Source: Gemmatimonadota bacterium
GTDB lineage: Bacteria; Gemmatimonadota; Gemmatimonadetes; Gemmatimonadales; GWC2-71-9
Length of the DNA: 49,256 nucleotides
Direction of reading: 5' to 3'
NCBI GenBank assembly: GCA_020351775.1
Contig: CP070666.1
Coordinates: forward strand, 2,112,345-2,161,600
Made by a program: the position numbers and the translations under genes. Below, piece by piece: positions 17,011 through 26,388 of this stretch (position 1 is its first letter; every line of letters begins with the position of its first letter). The notes under the pieces are model-generated. The model was given only the letters and a program-made list of their open reading frames with translations. It made no database searches and had not been told where the DNA came from.

Positions 17011-19299
17011 ATGAGCGCGAGAATCCGATGGACCGCTCGGTGTGCGGCTCTGGGCTCAGTGCTGCTGTCGCTGGCCGCAATGGTGGATAGCGCGGCAGCT
17101 CAGAGTTGGATCCCGCCGAACAAGCGACAACCCACACCCGCTCTGACCCGGTTGCAGAGCATACAACCCCGCAATCCGCTGCTGCAGCGGTACCTGGAAT
17201 CGGCGCAACGACGTTGGGCCAGCTCAGGTCCCTTGGTCCCCCGCGCCCCGCTGGCAACGATCTCCGAGAGCGAACCGAACGACACCCTGAGCGAAGCCAA
17301 TCTGGTGTCCTTGGGCGACACCCTGAACGGGGTCATCACGCCGGTGGGCGATGTCGATTATTTCGCTATCGATCTGACCGCGGGCGTAATGGTGGACTTC
17401 GATGTAGATGCCTCGGAGCTGGGATCCCCCATAGACCCGGTCATCGTTCTGCTCGATGTGGACAGCGCTACAGTGCTGGCCTGGAATGACGACGCCGGCA
17501 GCTTGGACAGCCGCATCGTATACCCGGTGCCTGCCGACGGCCGCTACTTCGTGGGGATTGCCGACTTGGGCCTGAGGGGCGGGTTCGACTACACCTACAC
17601 GTTCAAGTTCGGGTGGACGGAACTCACGGAACAAGAACCCAACAACACGCCCGCCGACGCGAACTCGCTGGCACTCGGCGATACCGTATCCGGTACGATC
17701 CATTCACCCACAGACTTTGACTACTGGGTGTTCGATGTGCCGGGTCCGCTGCTGGTGGAGAGTGCAGTAGAGACCTGGCAAGTCGGTTCTTCACTGGCTC
17801 CGGAGTTGGTCTTTTATGACACGGACGGCGTAACGGTTCTGGCGCAGATCGATGCGGCGGCAGGCGAGCCACGGATCCGTCACATGATCGAGACTCCTGG
17901 CCGCTACTTCGTGAGGATCGCGGCGATCTGGGAAACCGGTGGTCTTTACGCACTCTCAGTGGAGGGGCTCGAGCCAGGCCCGGGAGATCCGACCACGCTG
18001 TTCGCCGCGGGCATCGGGGTGCCGCTGAGGATGGCGGCGGCCGAAACCGGAGATCTCTACGTGATCGACGATATGCAGGCTCGGATCGTCAAGGTCAGTG
18101 CGAACGGAACCGTCTCGCTGTTCGCCTTGGGCTTCGGATATCCCCACGACCTCGAATTCGGTGGCAACGGAGAGTTACTGGTTTCGGGCTGGGATGATCA
18201 AACCGGCTTGGCGACTATCTGGAGTTTCACCGAGCTGGGGGAACGGTTCACGCTGGTTAGCGAGACGGAGGCGGATCTGCAGGCGATCACGGTTGGGCCC
18301 GACGGCGCTATCTGGGTGGCTGCCTGCGGGATGATATGTCCCACTATACGAAAATACGGCCCGGCGGGCGACCTCGAAGAGGAGTTCGACCTGTCCAACG
18401 CGGAGTGGCCAACGTACCTAGCGTTCTCTCCGGCGGGCGAACTGCACTATACGACCTCCTTCAACGCCGTATACAAGCTCGTGGAGGGCACACCCCAACG
18501 GGTCGTGCAGGACCAAGAGTATCTCGAGGGCCTGGCGTTTGACGAAGACGGGTATATCTATGTGGCCAATGGGTGGCGGGGATTGATCTTGCTGTTCGAT
18601 CCGCAGTACAACAAGGTGGAAGACCCGTTTGCCTTCTCGAACCTGAGCGGACCCATCGATCTGGTATTCGGACGAGACGCTACGGGCGCGATGACCTCCC
18701 GTCTGTTCGCCGCGACGCCGGGCTGGGGACCCCCAATCGATCCGCAATACGCGGGCGGCATAGCGGAGATGAACCCTGCCGGCATACGAGCCCCCGGCTG
18801 GCGGATCGGCACCGACCTTCTGAGGATTGCGCGCACTTCTCTGGATACGGCAGTGGTCGGGGCGGCATATGCCGACACGCTGCACCTGGAGAGCGCCTCG
18901 GAACCTGTGACGTGGAGTGTCATTGCCGATTCGCTGCCACCCAGAATCACTCTCGGTGCCAGCAACGGCACCCTTGCCGGTGTGCCCGAAGTGGCCGGTG
19001 AGTTCAACTTCGGCATAATGGCGGAGAGCGGTGGAGAGTTCGGCTTCGCCAGGTTCACGCTGTCGGTTCGCGAGCCGCAGCTCACTACCGATGACGCAGT
19101 TGAAGCAATACTCGGAGCGCCTGGTCTGCTGACTCCGGAACTGGAGGCTTTCCTGGACCTGCAGGGCAACCGCAACGGGACCTTCGACGTGGGAGACGTG
19201 CGCGCCTTCCTCTGGGCCAAAGGGGTCCTGCTGGAACAGGCGGCACAGGCGACAACTGCGATTGAGCTGGTAAGGAAGGTGCCCAATGAGACACGTTGA
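17011..19299 (+). CDS. Secreted PPC-domain / beta-propeller protein with dockerin-like C-terminus
   Basis: A 762-residue exported protein. ATG 17011 is chosen because GGAGG lies six bases upstream and the peptide then starts with a normal signal sequence ending AAAQS. Domains in order: Pro/Gln-rich linker, two prepeptidase-C-terminal-like (PPC) beta domains (about 85-190 and 206-310, each opening ESEPNDT or EQEPNNT), an NHL/SMP-30-like propeller (about 325-600), a putative Ig-like domain with GTLAGVPEVAGEF (about 617-690), and one EF-hand-like loop at 717-728 (QGNRNGTFDVGD) followed by RAFLWAKG. No protease domain is present, although PPC domains usually accompany secreted peptidases. It overlaps the next gene by 14 nt. 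Role probably cell-surface binding or assembly. Confidence 0.78.
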   Translation: MSARIRWTARCAALGSVLLSLAAMVDSAAAQSWIPPNKRQPTPALTRLQSIQPRNPLLQRYLESAQRRWASSGPLVPRAPLATISESEPNDTLSEANLVSLGDTLNGVITPVGDVDYFAIDLTAGVMVDFDVDASELGSPIDPVIVLLDVDSATVLAWNDDAGSLDSRIVYPVPADGRYFVGIADLGLRGGFDYTYTFKFGWTELTEQEPNNTPADANSLALGDTVSGTIHSPTDFDYWVFDVPGPLLVESAVETWQVGSSLAPELVFYDTDGVTVLAQIDAAAGEPRIRHMIETPGRYFVRIAAIWETGGLYALSVEGLEPGPGDPTTLFAAGIGVPLRMAAAETGDLYVIDDMQARIVKVSANGTVSLFALGFGYPHDLEFGGNGELLVSGWDDQTGLATIWSFTELGERFTLVSETEADLQAITVGPDGAIWVAACGMICPTIRKYGPAGDLEEEFDLSNAEWPTYLAFSPAGELHYTTSFNAVYKLVEGTPQRVVQDQEYLEGLAFDEDGYIYVANGWRGLILLFDPQYNKVEDPFAFSNLSGPIDLVFGRDATGAMTSRLFAATPGWGPPIDPQYAGGIAEMNPAGIRAPGWRIGTDLLRIARTSLDTAVVGAAYADTLHLESASEPVTWSVIADSLPPRITLGASNGTLAGVPEVAGEFNFGIMAESGGEFGFARFTLSVREPQLTTDDAVEAILGAPGLLTPELEAFLDLQGNRNGTFDVGDVRAFLWAKGVLLEQAAQATTAIELVRKVPNETR

Positions 19300-19714
19300 A
19301 CGATGGATGCTGACGGCAGCGCTCGGCGTGATTGTCGCCGGGGCACTCGCCTGCAGTGACGAAGCCGACATTGGGGGACCGTCATCTGGCGAAGGTCCGG
19401 TCACGGTGTCTCTCACCACTCCGCACGCGAGCGATGGTGCACTGTTGGTTGCCGTGACCGGCCCTGGACCGTTGGAGGCGCGGCCAGCGAACTCAACTTA
19501 TCGCGTATACTGGCGCCTCGCCTCGGCCGCAGAGATGCGCGTGCTGGTACTAGGCAACATCACCGAGGGGCCTGTGTTCACCGTGAGGGTGCCCGATCCC
19601 CGGAACGCAGCTGCATACAGCAGCACAGTCCTCCAGGTGGCGGACCGCGACAACGAGTTGAGGACGTCGACCGAAGACTACAGCCTGACCGTGACGTCTG
19701 CTGCCGGGAACTAG
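19286..19714 (+). CDS. Small predicted lipoprotein, possible partner of dockerin-like protein
   Basis: A 142-residue protein beginning MRHVERWMLT, followed by a hydrophobic stretch and an ALAC lipobox, so probably lipid-anchored. The mature part is mostly short beta strands (VTVSLTTP, GALLVAVTGPG, STYRVYWRL, MRVLVLGN, VFTVRVPD, YSLTVTS), giving a compact all-beta domain of about 110 residues. That size and strand pattern could be a reduced cohesin-like or Ig-like module, but I cannot assign a family from sequence alone. The start lies inside the end of the upstream gene (14-nt overlap), so the two are translationally linked and probably interact. Confidence 0.72.
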   Translation: MRHVERWMLTAALGVIVAGALACSDEADIGGPSSGEGPVTVSLTTPHASDGALLVAVTGPGPLEARPANSTYRVYWRLASAAEMRVLVLGNITEGPVFTVRVPDPRNAAAYSSTVLQVADRDNELRTSTEDYSLTVTSAAGN

Positions 19715-19804
19715 GGCCGCTCCTCCGCCGGACCGCCGCTCAGCCGCGCCAAGTGCTCGGGCGGCGCTATCGTGTGACTCCAGCGGTCTGCCAGGACAAG
19801 TCGG

Positions 19805-19830
19805 GGCCTTCCCGCATGGGTGCGAAGGCC
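19805..19830. terminator. Hairpin between convergent genes
   Basis: GGCCTTC (19805-19811) pairs with GAAGGCC (19824-19830), extended inward by GCA/TGC after a two-base bulge, with a TGGG loop. It lies between the lipoprotein gene (plus) and the methyltransferase gene (minus). There is no T-tract, so termination is inferred from position and stem strength. Confidence 0.4.
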
Positions 19831-19919
19831 TCGGTTCAAGTCAGGCAGTCTCCCTTGTTCGCGCGAAGGCCGGGCGACAGGCTCCCTGTGGAAGCCTGCC
19901 AGGCCTGGCTTTCTCCGCG

Positions 19920-21269
19920 TTAGCCGTATACACCGTATGTCTTGCCGGTGTCGATCATTGCGTGCAGGTTCTCGGGGGTGGTGTTGTCGAGGACCGCACC
20001 GTTGGCGAGAATGTAGCCACCATCCTGAGCCACATCGTCGATGAGCTGCTTGACATAGGCTTCGACCTCCTGCGGCGTTCCTGCCTTCAGTAACGACCCG
20101 GGCACGTTGCCGCCAAAGCAGGCCCAGCCTCCCAGTTTGGCTTTGACTTCCTTCATATCGGTCTGGTCGAACATCCACACCGTGTGACCAGCCGGAATGT
20201 CCGGGTCGGTGATGACATCCAGCCGCTGGCTGTAACCTCCCTCCACGAATAGGTAGGGCACCGTGCCTGCCTCGATCAGACCCATGAGGACTGCCTTCAA
20301 GGTTGGCCAGTAGAACTTCTCGAAGTCCTTGTTTGACATGAAGCCGTCGGCCCCCTTGTGCAGCGGGATGAAGACCAGCGGGTTGTCGTGGGCGGTGGCG
20401 TTCCGCACGCCCATGTCTATCGCAATAGGGACAATCCTTTCCATGGCCGCGATCAGCTTGTCGGGCTGGCGGTACATGTCGAGCATGATGCCCCGCGTGC
20501 CGCGCAGCGTGTCGCCCAGCGTATCGAACGGGGCCTTGGTGAAGCCGCCAATGGTAGGCGGCACCCCCAACGAGGCGACCGATGTCTGTTCGATAGGCCC
20601 GACAGCCGAGATCCATTCCATTATCGCCTGGCCAGCCTCAAGGAACTTCTGGAAGGCCTGCTGCACGGGCGGAATGCCCGCAGGGATCAAGGCCAGCCCG
20701 ACGAAAGGCAACTCGACGATATCCGTCCACGGCCCGAGCATTTGCCACGGCTCCAAGGCTCCCAGGACGCGCGGTAGATAGGACCGCATGAAGTAGTTGC
20801 TCGGATCAGCGATCAAGAGATCGTACTCGTCGGCCGTCATGTACTCGCCCTCGACACACTGGTATGACGTGCCGGCAGGGGTCCCGTGACCAGGCCAGTG
20901 GTAGTTCTTGACGTCGAGCATGTCGAAGGCCTTACCCGGCCCAATCAGCGCGGCGCTGACTAGGCAGTCGGGCACAAAATCGGCGTTGAATTTCTTCCAC
21001 GCGTCGCCCAGCTTCTCATAGTCGTACATGGCCTCCTGGACGGTGATACCGCCGTATTCGGCCGGATACACGCCGGCCCACGGCATGACCGGGACGCGCT
21101 CGGGCTTTTTCAACTGCACGACATTTTTGATCATCTGGGTACGCTTCCTGTACCCCTGCTCCGCCTCCGTGCTGGCAAACTCGATCTGGGCCAGTGCCCA
21201 GCTGTTGATGCGGGCATCCTGCCTTTCTCTCGCCGTGAGTTCGCCCCAGTTCTCAGGTATGGCAAACAT
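19920..21269 (-). CDS. UroD/MtaA-family methyltransferase homolog
   Basis: A 449-residue member of the uroporphyrinogen-decarboxylase superfamily. Pairing with a corrinoid protein gene three bases upstream points to the methyltransferase branch (MtaA, CmuA, MtbA types) that moves methyl groups to or from a corrinoid, not to heme synthesis. The TIM-barrel C-terminal half is recognisable (KLGGWACFGGNVPGSLLKAGTPQEV, then TPENLHAM). However, the usual zinc-ligand blocks are altered: the HxC segment reads YLFVEGGYS and the later Cys position reads ILANGAVLDN. An alternative metal or no metal is therefore likely. Start ATG 21269 follows GGGG. The methyl donor is unknown, and no reductive activator or second methyltransferase is near. 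Confidence 0.78.
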   Translation of the reverse strand: MFAIPENWGELTARERQDARINSWALAQIEFASTEAEQGYRKRTQMIKNVVQLKKPERVPVMPWAGVYPAEYGGITVQEAMYDYEKLGDAWKKFNADFVPDCLVSAALIGPGKAFDMLDVKNYHWPGHGTPAGTSYQCVEGEYMTADEYDLLIADPSNYFMRSYLPRVLGALEPWQMLGPWTDIVELPFVGLALIPAGIPPVQQAFQKFLEAGQAIMEWISAVGPIEQTSVASLGVPPTIGGFTKAPFDTLGDTLRGTRGIMLDMYRQPDKLIAAMERIVPIAIDMGVRNATAHDNPLVFIPLHKGADGFMSNKDFEKFYWPTLKAVLMGLIEAGTVPYLFVEGGYSQRLDVITDPDIPAGHTVWMFDQTDMKEVKAKLGGWACFGGNVPGSLLKAGTPQEVEAYVKQLIDDVAQDGGYILANGAVLDNTTPENLHAMIDTGKTYGVYG

Positions 21270-21272
21270 CTC

Positions 21273-21902
21273 TCAACCCCCTAGCCACTGCTTGGCGAGG
21301 GCAACTGCAGCCATTGCGTCCCGGCCGTAGGCATCAGCGCCGGTGTACTCGCGGATCTGCTCGTCTACCTGGCCACCGCCGATCATGACCTTGACCTCAT
21401 TCAGCCCGGCTGCCTTCAGTGCTTTGACAGTTGCCTTCATCGGGTCGTAGGCCAACGTCAGGAACCCACTCAATCCGACCACGGCCGCCCCGGTCTCTTT
21501 GACCGATTCCACGAACTTGACCGGCGGCACGTCGACGCCGAGGTCTGTGACTTCAAAGCCGCTGACGTCCAGCATGAAGGCAACAATGTCCTTGGCGATG
21601 CTGTGAATGTCACCCTCGACGGTGCCAATCACGACCTTGCCCAGGTCTTTGGCCGAGACGGCTTGCTCTTTCATCAGTGGTTTGGCCTTTTCTGAGATCT
21701 GCTTGAGCACCTCGCCGGCCAGGATCAGCTCGGGCACGAAGCAGTCCCCGTCCTCAAAGCGCTGGCCAACGACTTCCATCGCTTTGCGGCACGCCTCAAG
21801 CACGTCGAGCGGGTTCGTGCCACTTTGCAGCATCTCGTCGGTGATGCTGAGCGCGTCATTCTCCCGCATGTCGGTGATGGCATCAATCAGTTTTTGCGAC
21901 AC
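21273..21902 (-). CDS. Corrinoid (B12-binding) methyl-carrier protein
   Basis: A 209-residue cobalamin protein of the MtaC/MtbC/MttC type. Residues 1-90 form the helical cap domain (KLIDAITDM, CRKAMEVVGQRFEDGDCFVPELILAGEVL). Then comes the B12-binding Rossmann domain with base-off ligand motif DIHSIAKD (H100), GVDVPP, GLSG (143-146) and GGG (175-177). I start it at GTG 21902, which has AAGGAGA seven bases upstream and gives the family's usual beginning; an in-frame ATG at 21968 would add 22 unrelated residues. It is first gene of a two-gene unit with the UroD-like methyltransferase and should carry the methyl group between two enzymes. Confidence 0.93.
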   Translation of the reverse strand: MSQKLIDAITDMRENDALSITDEMLQSGTNPLDVLEACRKAMEVVGQRFEDGDCFVPELILAGEVLKQISEKAKPLMKEQAVSAKDLGKVVIGTVEGDIHSIAKDIVAFMLDVSGFEVTDLGVDVPPVKFVESVKETGAAVVGLSGFLTLAYDPMKATVKALKAAGLNEVKVMIGGGQVDEQIREYTGADAYGRDAMAAVALAKQWLGG

Positions 21903-22441
21903 GACGAATCTCCTTCTCCACGATGAGGAGAGCTCTGTCTGACGATCTACCAAGGCCAATAAGTTCATTAAACACCATCAGCAATCAAGTGACATCCATT
22001 TACGCACGCTCGAGCCACGGAGCGCAGAAGTACGAGCAAATACTTGAGTAGCCACTGAACCGCATCCAAGAGCACGGGTACGTTGTGGAAGACGTCAATG
22101 ATGATCTGCCTCGGCCATGACCAAAGATGCATCCCAATTGAGTGCACGACGCCAACATGTGAATGGCAAGTCGCATCATCTCACTTGTGCGGTGGCAACG
22201 AAGACGTATCTAGCCTATTGATGGATTGGGCGCTTTCTTGCGTCCGTCGAGCTAGCACGATATGGTGCCTATGGCCGGCATGAGGCGGGAAGGATGATCC
22301 TTCCCTGCTCATCGCGGCACAACTGAGGGAATCCAGGTAGCATAGTAGCGCGATCCGCGTCCCTGACAGACTCAACGCTGGGCTGGGGTAGCGCGTATAT
22401 ACACTGATCGAAACTCGTCACTTCGCTTATGGGCTGGTTGA
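21903..22441. other. Intergenic region between divergent genes
   Basis: About 540 bp separating the corrinoid-methyltransferase pair (minus) from the DUF5916 gene (plus). Base composition is more AT-rich than the flanks. Short open frames occur on both strands but lack ribosome sites and coding bias. A TATATA tract near 22398 could belong to a promoter for the plus-strand gene, but I see no good -35 partner. Confidence 0.5.
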
Positions 22442-25177
22442 ATGCCACGTAGACCCGTCACCGTCTTGACCGTGTTGGCCCTGGCGCCCGCGGCTCTCCT
22501 GGGCCAGGACCGGCGGCCGATTGGCACGGCTGTCAACACCGATGTAGAGCCTCCCAATGTCCCTTCCGCAATCCGGGCAGTGCGGATCGAGTCGTCCACG
22601 CCATCGATTGACGGCAGGCTCGACGATGAAGCGTGGTTGCACGCCCCGCCACTGGCTCAGTTGGTGCAAAAGGAGCCCGTTGAGGGAGCCGTGCCCAGTG
22701 AGTCCACCGCGGTGCGGTTCGTGTACGACAACCGGGCGCTCTACGTTGCCTTCCGTGCTTACGACAGGCAGCCAGAGCGCGTGTACGGCAGGCTCATGCG
22801 GCGCGATGGTAGAACTGCAGCCGACCAGTTCTCGCTCTACATCGACTCGTACTACGACCAAAGAACCTCGTACCAGATCCAGCTCAACCCCTCGGGCGCG
22901 AGACGCGACGTCTTCATCTACAACGACGGCGGCGGACAGGACGACTCATGGGATCCCGTTTACGACTGGGCCACTCAGAAGGATTCGTTGGGCTGGACGG
23001 CGGAGCTGCGTATCCCATTCTCTCAGTTGCGGTTCCCACCTGGCGATTCGGTGGTGTTCGGGGTACGGGTGCAGCGGATGATCAACCGTCGCAACGAGGA
23101 GCTGAACTGGCCGTTCTTCAGGCGGGATCAGGTTGGGGAGGCCTCGCAGTACGGTGATCTGGTGGGACTTCAGGGAATCCCCAGCCCCAAGCGGCTAGAG
23201 GTTGTCCCTTACACTGCCGGTACCACGGAGTTTTCACAGGCTGAGGAAGACAATCCGTTCGCCACTGGGCGGCAGTCCGATATTCGGGCCGGAGGAGATC
23301 TGAAATACGGACTTACCAGCGGTCTGACGCTCGACGCCACCGTGAATCCCGACTTCGGGCAGGTAGAGGCCGATGCCGCCGAGGTGAACCTCACCGAATT
23401 CGAATCGTTCTTTCCCGAGAGGAGGCCGTTTTTCGTCGAAGGCACGGATCTGTTCCGCTTCGGTCTCAACCCCGTGGTGCGGTCGCGGTTCCCCGGTGGT
23501 GGAGGCGGCGGGGGTGGCGGGGGCGGTGGTGGTGGAGGAGGCGGTGGCGGACGGGGTGCGGAAGGGCTCGTCTTCACCCGGCGGATCGGCCGTCCACCTC
23601 AACTCGGGCCGGACGACGCCGGGGGTCACGCCGAACATGTTCAGCAGACCACGATCCTGGGGGCCGCAAAGGTGAGCGGGCAGATCCCCGGGGGTTGGGC
23701 GGTGGGGCTGCTGCAGGCGTTCACCGCCAAGGAGTACGCGCAGATAGTGGATTCTGCGGGTGTGGAGGGCAGGTCGGCTGTGGAACCATTCACCAGCTAT
23801 ACGGTACTGCGTGCCCAGCGCAATGCAGCTGGAGGTAGGTTGGTATACGGCGCGATCGGAACTGGCACAATTCGGGATCTGAGCGAACCTCGGTTCAACG
23901 AGTTGCACCAGAACGCCTTCACCGGGGGTGCAGACATCTACCACCGGTTCGGTGGTGACGGCTATGAGATCAGCGCAGCGTTGCTCGGCTCCCGGGTGGC
24001 GGGTGACGTGGAAGCGATTCTCGAGACCCAAACGAGTTCGGCGCGCTACTACCAGCGGCCGGACAAGACTCACACGACGCTCGATTCCAGTCGCACCGCC
24101 TTAAGCGGATTCGCCGGCAACTTCCGCATAGCCAAGGTGCTGGGGTTCGTCACCTGGGAAGGCCGCTGGGTTACTCGGAGCCCAGGGTTCGAATCCAACG
24201 ATCTGGGCTACCTGCGGAGCGCCGACCTACACGAGCAGCGTGCCGAGGTGAACTTCAGATGGCTCAGGCCAGGGACGGTGTTTCGCCGGTTCGAGATAGA
24301 GCTGTCACAGAACGCAGAGTGGACCTACGGCTGGGAGAGGACGGAGACAGCGGTGGACGCGAGGGTGAGCGGAGACTTCCATAACTTCTGGAACCTGAGC
24401 CTATCCGCCGACCGGGAGTTCTCGAGCCTGTCCGCCACGCTGCTCCGGGGAGGCCCAGCCTTCGTCGAGCCGGGCAATTGGCGGTTCGCGGCCATGGGAC
24501 GCACGGATTTCCGGCGACCGGTATGGCTCAGGGGAGGTATCAGGCACGAGCGGGAACAGGCGAGCAACGCACATAGCTGGTCTCCCGACGTGGGCATCGG
24601 AATCAGGCCTCCGGGACCGTTCTCTCTCAGCATCGGTCTCCGGTTCAGAAAGGCAACGACAGACCGGCAGTACGTGGTGAGCGAGACTCCGGCGGATTCC
24701 ACCTACTACGTCTTCGGTCGCCTGGACCGCACGGAGTATTCCACCAATTGGAGGGTCGATCTCGCGATCACGCCGCGCTTGTCGGTGGAGTTGTATGCCG
24801 AGCCGTTCCTCTCGCACGGCGATTACCTTTCGTTCGCTGTTGTGGACGACCCGAAGGCTGACAACTACAGTGGGCGCCTCGATCCGTTGGAGGCGGATAG
24901 GTTGTACCGCCCTGGTGGCGGCGGTGATGTCGAAGTGGATATCGACAGGGACGGCAACGTCGACTTCACTTTTGAGGAACCGAACTTCAAGGTGGTCTCG
25001 TTCCGCACCAACGCGGTCGTGCGCTGGGAGTTCCGACCCGGGTCGACGCTATTCCTGGTGTGGCAGCAGAACCGGTTTGATAGGGTGGATGACGGGAGCC
25101 TCAATTATCTGGACGCGTTCACTGCACCCGGTACTCAGCTCTTCATGGTGAAGCTGGCGTATTGGCTGGGGACGTAG
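22442..25177 (+). CDS. DUF5916 outer-membrane protein with N-terminal CBM9-like domain
   Basis: A 911-residue exported protein starting with a signal peptide (MPRRPVTVLTVLALAPAALLGQ). An N-terminal family-9 carbohydrate-binding-like domain (about 45-235: SIDGRLDDEAW, ALYVAFRAYD, LGWTAELRIPFSQLRF) is followed by the DUF5916 part, whose landmarks EFESFFPERRPFFVEGTDLF and FTRRIGR are clear. The last 450 residues show alternating aromatic/charged strands typical of an outer-membrane beta barrel. A run of 19 glycines interrupts the segment just before FTRRIGR. Family members are frequent in Gemmatimonadota and Bacteroidota, with no proven function; a sugar-linked surface role is plausible from the CBM9-like domain. 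It is likely monocistronic. Confidence 0.85.
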   Translation: MPRRPVTVLTVLALAPAALLGQDRRPIGTAVNTDVEPPNVPSAIRAVRIESSTPSIDGRLDDEAWLHAPPLAQLVQKEPVEGAVPSESTAVRFVYDNRALYVAFRAYDRQPERVYGRLMRRDGRTAADQFSLYIDSYYDQRTSYQIQLNPSGARRDVFIYNDGGGQDDSWDPVYDWATQKDSLGWTAELRIPFSQLRFPPGDSVVFGVRVQRMINRRNEELNWPFFRRDQVGEASQYGDLVGLQGIPSPKRLEVVPYTAGTTEFSQAEEDNPFATGRQSDIRAGGDLKYGLTSGLTLDATVNPDFGQVEADAAEVNLTEFESFFPERRPFFVEGTDLFRFGLNPVVRSRFPGGGGGGGGGGGGGGGGGGGRGAEGLVFTRRIGRPPQLGPDDAGGHAEHVQQTTILGAAKVSGQIPGGWAVGLLQAFTAKEYAQIVDSAGVEGRSAVEPFTSYTVLRAQRNAAGGRLVYGAIGTGTIRDLSEPRFNELHQNAFTGGADIYHRFGGDGYEISAALLGSRVAGDVEAILETQTSSARYYQRPDKTHTTLDSSRTALSGFAGNFRIAKVLGFVTWEGRWVTRSPGFESNDLGYLRSADLHEQRAEVNFRWLRPGTVFRRFEIELSQNAEWTYGWERTETAVDARVSGDFHNFWNLSLSADREFSSLSATLLRGGPAFVEPGNWRFAAMGRTDFRRPVWLRGGIRHEREQASNAHSWSPDVGIGIRPPGPFSLSIGLRFRKATTDRQYVVSETPADSTYYVFGRLDRTEYSTNWRVDLAITPRLSVELYAEPFLSHGDYLSFAVVDDPKADNYSGRLDPLEADRLYRPGGGGDVEVDIDRDGNVDFTFEEPNFKVVSFRTNAVVRWEFRPGSTLFLVWQQNRFDRVDDGSLNYLDAFTAPGTQLFMVKLAYWLGT
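23495..23551 (+). repeat. GGN codon tract encoding 19 consecutive glycines
   Basis: Nineteen glycine codons in a row using all four GGN codons, inside the DUF5916 gene just before FTRRIGR. The mixed codon use argues against recent simple-repeat slippage and for retention as a flexible loop. Tract length may vary between strains. Confidence 0.95.
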
Positions 25178-25455
25178 TAACGAGACCATCGAGGAAGGGT
25201 CTAGGACCTGCGTCTATTAGTTAGTAGCCGTTCCAGATGGCAGCCTCTGTGGTTCGCGGATCCGAGTCCGCCGTGCAACGGCGTTCCTGATGGTCTTCCA
25301 ATAGTGAACGCCCTCGTGCACGAACTCCGCGGGCACGATACCGGTCCCGCCCAACCCAACGTACCGAGACCTCAACCTTAGCGCTGGACAGCTCTGACGA
25401 CACAGCACATAATCGGGTTGCGTGGATTCCTATTGCGACGACAGCAGGAGTGCAG

Positions 25456-26157
25456 ATGGAACTCAAAGGTGCAGTGGCGTTGGTGACCGGAGGCAGTGAG
25501 GGAATCGGTAGGGCCGTAGCAGAAGCTCTGAAGGCCGAGGGCTCAATCGTCACAATTACCGGTCGACGCGAGGCGCTACTGCGTGCCGCTGCTGAGCAGA
25601 TGGAAGTCGACTCGAGTGTAGGTGATGTTGGCATCGAAAGTGATGCAGTCCGAACGGTGACTGCAGTTATCGAGAAGTATGGCCGCCTCGACATTCTGGT
25701 GAACAACGCCGGCTATGGAGTGTTCAAGCCATTGGTCGATATGGAGCTCGAAGAGCTCGAAGGAGTGTATCGCACCAACGTCTACGGCGCTTTCCTGATG
25801 GCGCGTGAAGCAGCCCGGCAGTTCATCAAGCAGGGCAGAGGCGAACTGATCAACATCTCGTCCACCTCAGGTTTGAAGGGTGGACCCGGCAGCACGGCGT
25901 ACAGCTCGTCCAAATTCGCCTTGAGAGGCATGACGGAGTGTTGGCGTGATGAACTGCGACGTCACAATGTGCGTGTGATGTTGGTGAACCCGAGCGAAGT
26001 GTTGACTGAGTTTGCATCGAAGGTGGGACGCGCTCAGGAGTCTTCTGACAAGAAGCTGCGGTCACAGGAGATCGCCGATGCCATCATCGGGGCACTGAAG
26101 CTGGATAATCGCGGGTTCATACCGGAGTTCTCGGTATTTGCCACGAATCCGTTCTAG
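25456..26157 (+). CDS. Short-chain dehydrogenase/reductase
   Basis: A 233-residue Rossmann-fold oxidoreductase using NAD(P)H. Seen: TGGSEGIG (11-18), NNAG followed by YGVF, the ISSTSG catalytic-serine strand, and YSSSK with Y149 and K153 as catalytic pair. The basic pair in TGRRE after the second strand suggests NADP preference. Start ATG 25456 follows CAGGAG; the GTG at 25450 would place the start inside that site. The C-terminus (PEFSVFATNPF) matches classical SDRs related to 3-oxoacyl-ACP reductase. Substrate cannot be read from sequence. It is not in an obvious operon. Confidence 0.88.
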   Translation: MELKGAVALVTGGSEGIGRAVAEALKAEGSIVTITGRREALLRAAAEQMEVDSSVGDVGIESDAVRTVTAVIEKYGRLDILVNNAGYGVFKPLVDMELEELEGVYRTNVYGAFLMAREAARQFIKQGRGELINISSTSGLKGGPGSTAYSSSKFALRGMTECWRDELRRHNVRVMLVNPSEVLTEFASKVGRAQESSDKKLRSQEIADAIIGALKLDNRGFIPEFSVFATNPF

Positions 26158-26388
26158 ACGGGTCTGCCGGCTGCATCATCCGTAGCCAACTCATCCTCGT
26201 CGAGTCTTGAGACACACGGCAACGCAGATCCTTCACATACTGAACCGGGCTGTCGAACGATTCGGCCCAGTTTGCTAGACAGCATCAGCCTTGGGACACA
26301 TACTTCGCAGATGTTAGAGAGATGCCTGCCGTGACGGGATATCTCTGAAACAGTCTTCCAGCTGATCAACCTGCCTGGGGAGGGCGCA

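Noticed and set aside
19898..19909. 12-bp palindrome GCCAGGCCTGGC near the methyltransferase stop
   Set aside because: No loop and no second copy; likely a chance feature of GC-rich DNA or a minor part of a terminator.
22083..22375. Short frames on both strands in the 22 kb gap
   Set aside because: No ribosome site, odd composition, no resemblance to a family.
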